Positions 5,757-6,499 of a DNA stretch of 6,499 nucleotides are shown here, one piece after another. The position numbers and the translations under genes are program-made. Position 1 is the stretch's first letter. The number at the start of each line of letters is the position of its first letter. The stretch is from NCBI GenBank assembly GCA_020057015.1, contig JAGVGS010000052.1, positions 1-6,499 of the forward strand. The letters are read 5' to 3'. The DNA comes from Candidatus Omnitrophota bacterium (GTDB taxonomy: Bacteria; Omnitrophota; Gorgyraeia; Aquiviventales; Aquiviventaceae). A model generated the notes under the pieces. That model made no database searches. It saw only the letters and a program-made list of their open reading frames with translations, and was not told where the DNA came from.

Positions 5757-6499
5757 ATGGCTGAGAGCATCAAGCGCAAGCCCATCAGCGAGCGGCTCGC
5801 CCGGGTCATCACCGTGGGGCGAGACAAGGGCCGTCTGACCTATGATGAGCTCAACAATCTCTTGCCGGATGATGTGGCCTCACCCGAAGAGATCGATGAG
5901 CTGCTGACCCTGCTGGGCAAAGAGCACATCGAGATTGTGGACAAGCCGGCAGCCGCCACTCCCCACGCCCCCTCCCGCTTGGAAGAGCGCGAGGATAAGG
6001 AGCAAAAAGAGGAGGAAGCCGCTGAGCTCGCCGAGGTCGGCCAGCTCGATGATCCGGTGAAAATGTACCTGCGTCAAATGGGGCAGATTCCGTTGCTGAC
6101 GCGCGATCAGGAGCTGACCCTCGCGAAGAAGATCGAGGCTGCGGAGTTTGCCTACCGCGATGCGGTGCTGGATGTGCCGATCTCGCGCCGGGAGATCCTG
6201 CGCCTGAGCGATATCCTTATTGAGGGCGAAATGAGCCCGGAGGATTACTCGAAGGACGACCCGAACCTCAAGCGCGAGGAGCTCGTCGAGCAGCTCATTG
6301 GGCTGCGCAAGCGGCTGCGCAAAGCGCTCAGCAAGAAAAGGGCGCTGAAGGTGATCGCGGACTACCACCTCACCATCCTGGCCATCGAATGGATCGTGGA
6401 GCAGGTGGAGAAGTATCTGAAGGGCGTGGAGTTAGCGGACCGGCAGCTGACGACCCTGCGGCGCAACCGGGCTAGCGGCAGCGCCAAGGCCCGCGAGGC
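5757..6499 (+). CDS. rpoD: Primary sigma factor RpoD (sigma70), N-terminal part (3' truncated)
   Basis: The frame is open from ATG 5757 to the end of the window: 247 complete codons, with the rest beyond it. RpoD directs RNA polymerase to housekeeping promoters. Residues about 8-62 fit region 1.1, the autoinhibitory module: R-L-A-R-V-I-T-V-G-R-D-K-G-R-L-T-Y-D-E-L, then L-P-D-D and I-D-E-L-L. A charged Glu/Lys-rich linker follows at about 74-95. Region 1.2 is clear at about 97-130, with L-D-D-P-V-K-M-Y-L-R-Q-M-G and I-P-L-L-T-R-D-Q-E-L. From about 131 on is the helical non-conserved insert that normally separates regions 1.2 and 2 in primary sigma factors. The promoter-recognition regions 2 to 4 are not in the window. 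The presence of region 1.1 argues against an alternative sigma factor. The start is 6 nt after the dnaG stop, so the two genes form a dnaG-rpoD pair. Confidence 0.95.
   Translation, partial: MAESIKRKPISERLARVITVGRDKGRLTYDELNNLLPDDVASPEEIDELLTLLGKEHIEIVDKPAAATPHAPSRLEEREDKEQKEEEAAELAEVGQLDDPVKMYLRQMGQIPLLTRDQELTLAKKIEAAEFAYRDAVLDVPISRREILRLSDILIEGEMSPEDYSKDDPNLKREELVEQLIGLRKRLRKALSKKRALKVIADYHLTILAIEWIVEQVEKYLKGVELADRQLTTLRRNRASGSAKARE

Noticed and set aside
5880..6368. Minus-strand open frame of 162 codons opposite rpoD
   Set aside because: Leu/Gln/Arg-rich shadow of the RpoD acidic linker and region 1.2; no initiation signals.

Overview
The window is a GC-rich stretch of a diderm (Gram-negative-type) bacterial chromosome. 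All supported genes read left to right on the + strand, tightly packed, with G/C-ending codons predominating. The diderm call rests on an outer-membrane secretin and its inner-membrane alignment partners. The lineage cannot be fixed from sequence alone. The compact secretin without AMIN domains recalls, from memory, secretins of little-cultured phyla such as Omnitrophota or Nitrospirota; this is a low-confidence inference.

Region 1 (1-3239) is the end of a type IV pilus/secretion alignment operon: a 5'-truncated pilN, then pilO, a short pilP-like gene, pilQ, and a small gene for a predicted exported coiled-coil protein. Neighbouring genes overlap by a few bases or are one base apart, so translation is probably coupled. 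PilN, PilO and PilP would link the cytoplasmic/inner-membrane pilus machine to the PilQ outer-membrane channel. The last small protein is unrecognised and is the most interesting object in the window.

Region 2 (3240-3360) is the only clear transcriptional boundary. A bulged stem-loop resembling a terminator ends the pil operon. Directly on its 3' edge is a sigma70-type promoter with an extended -10. A strong Shine-Dalgarno follows, 9 nt before an ATT codon, which suggests a non-canonical start for the next gene.

Region 3 (3361-6499) is a housekeeping block: a CvpA-family membrane protein, complete DNA primase (dnaG), and the first 247 codons of the primary sigma factor (rpoD), which runs off the end of the window. 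The dnaG-rpoD pairing echoes the macromolecular-synthesis operon of proteobacteria, with a cvpA-family gene lying upstream and no rpsU visible in the window. No RNA genes, mobile elements, CRISPR arrays or foreign-looking islands were found. The window is mostly conserved core machinery, and no clearly new multi-gene system is evident.
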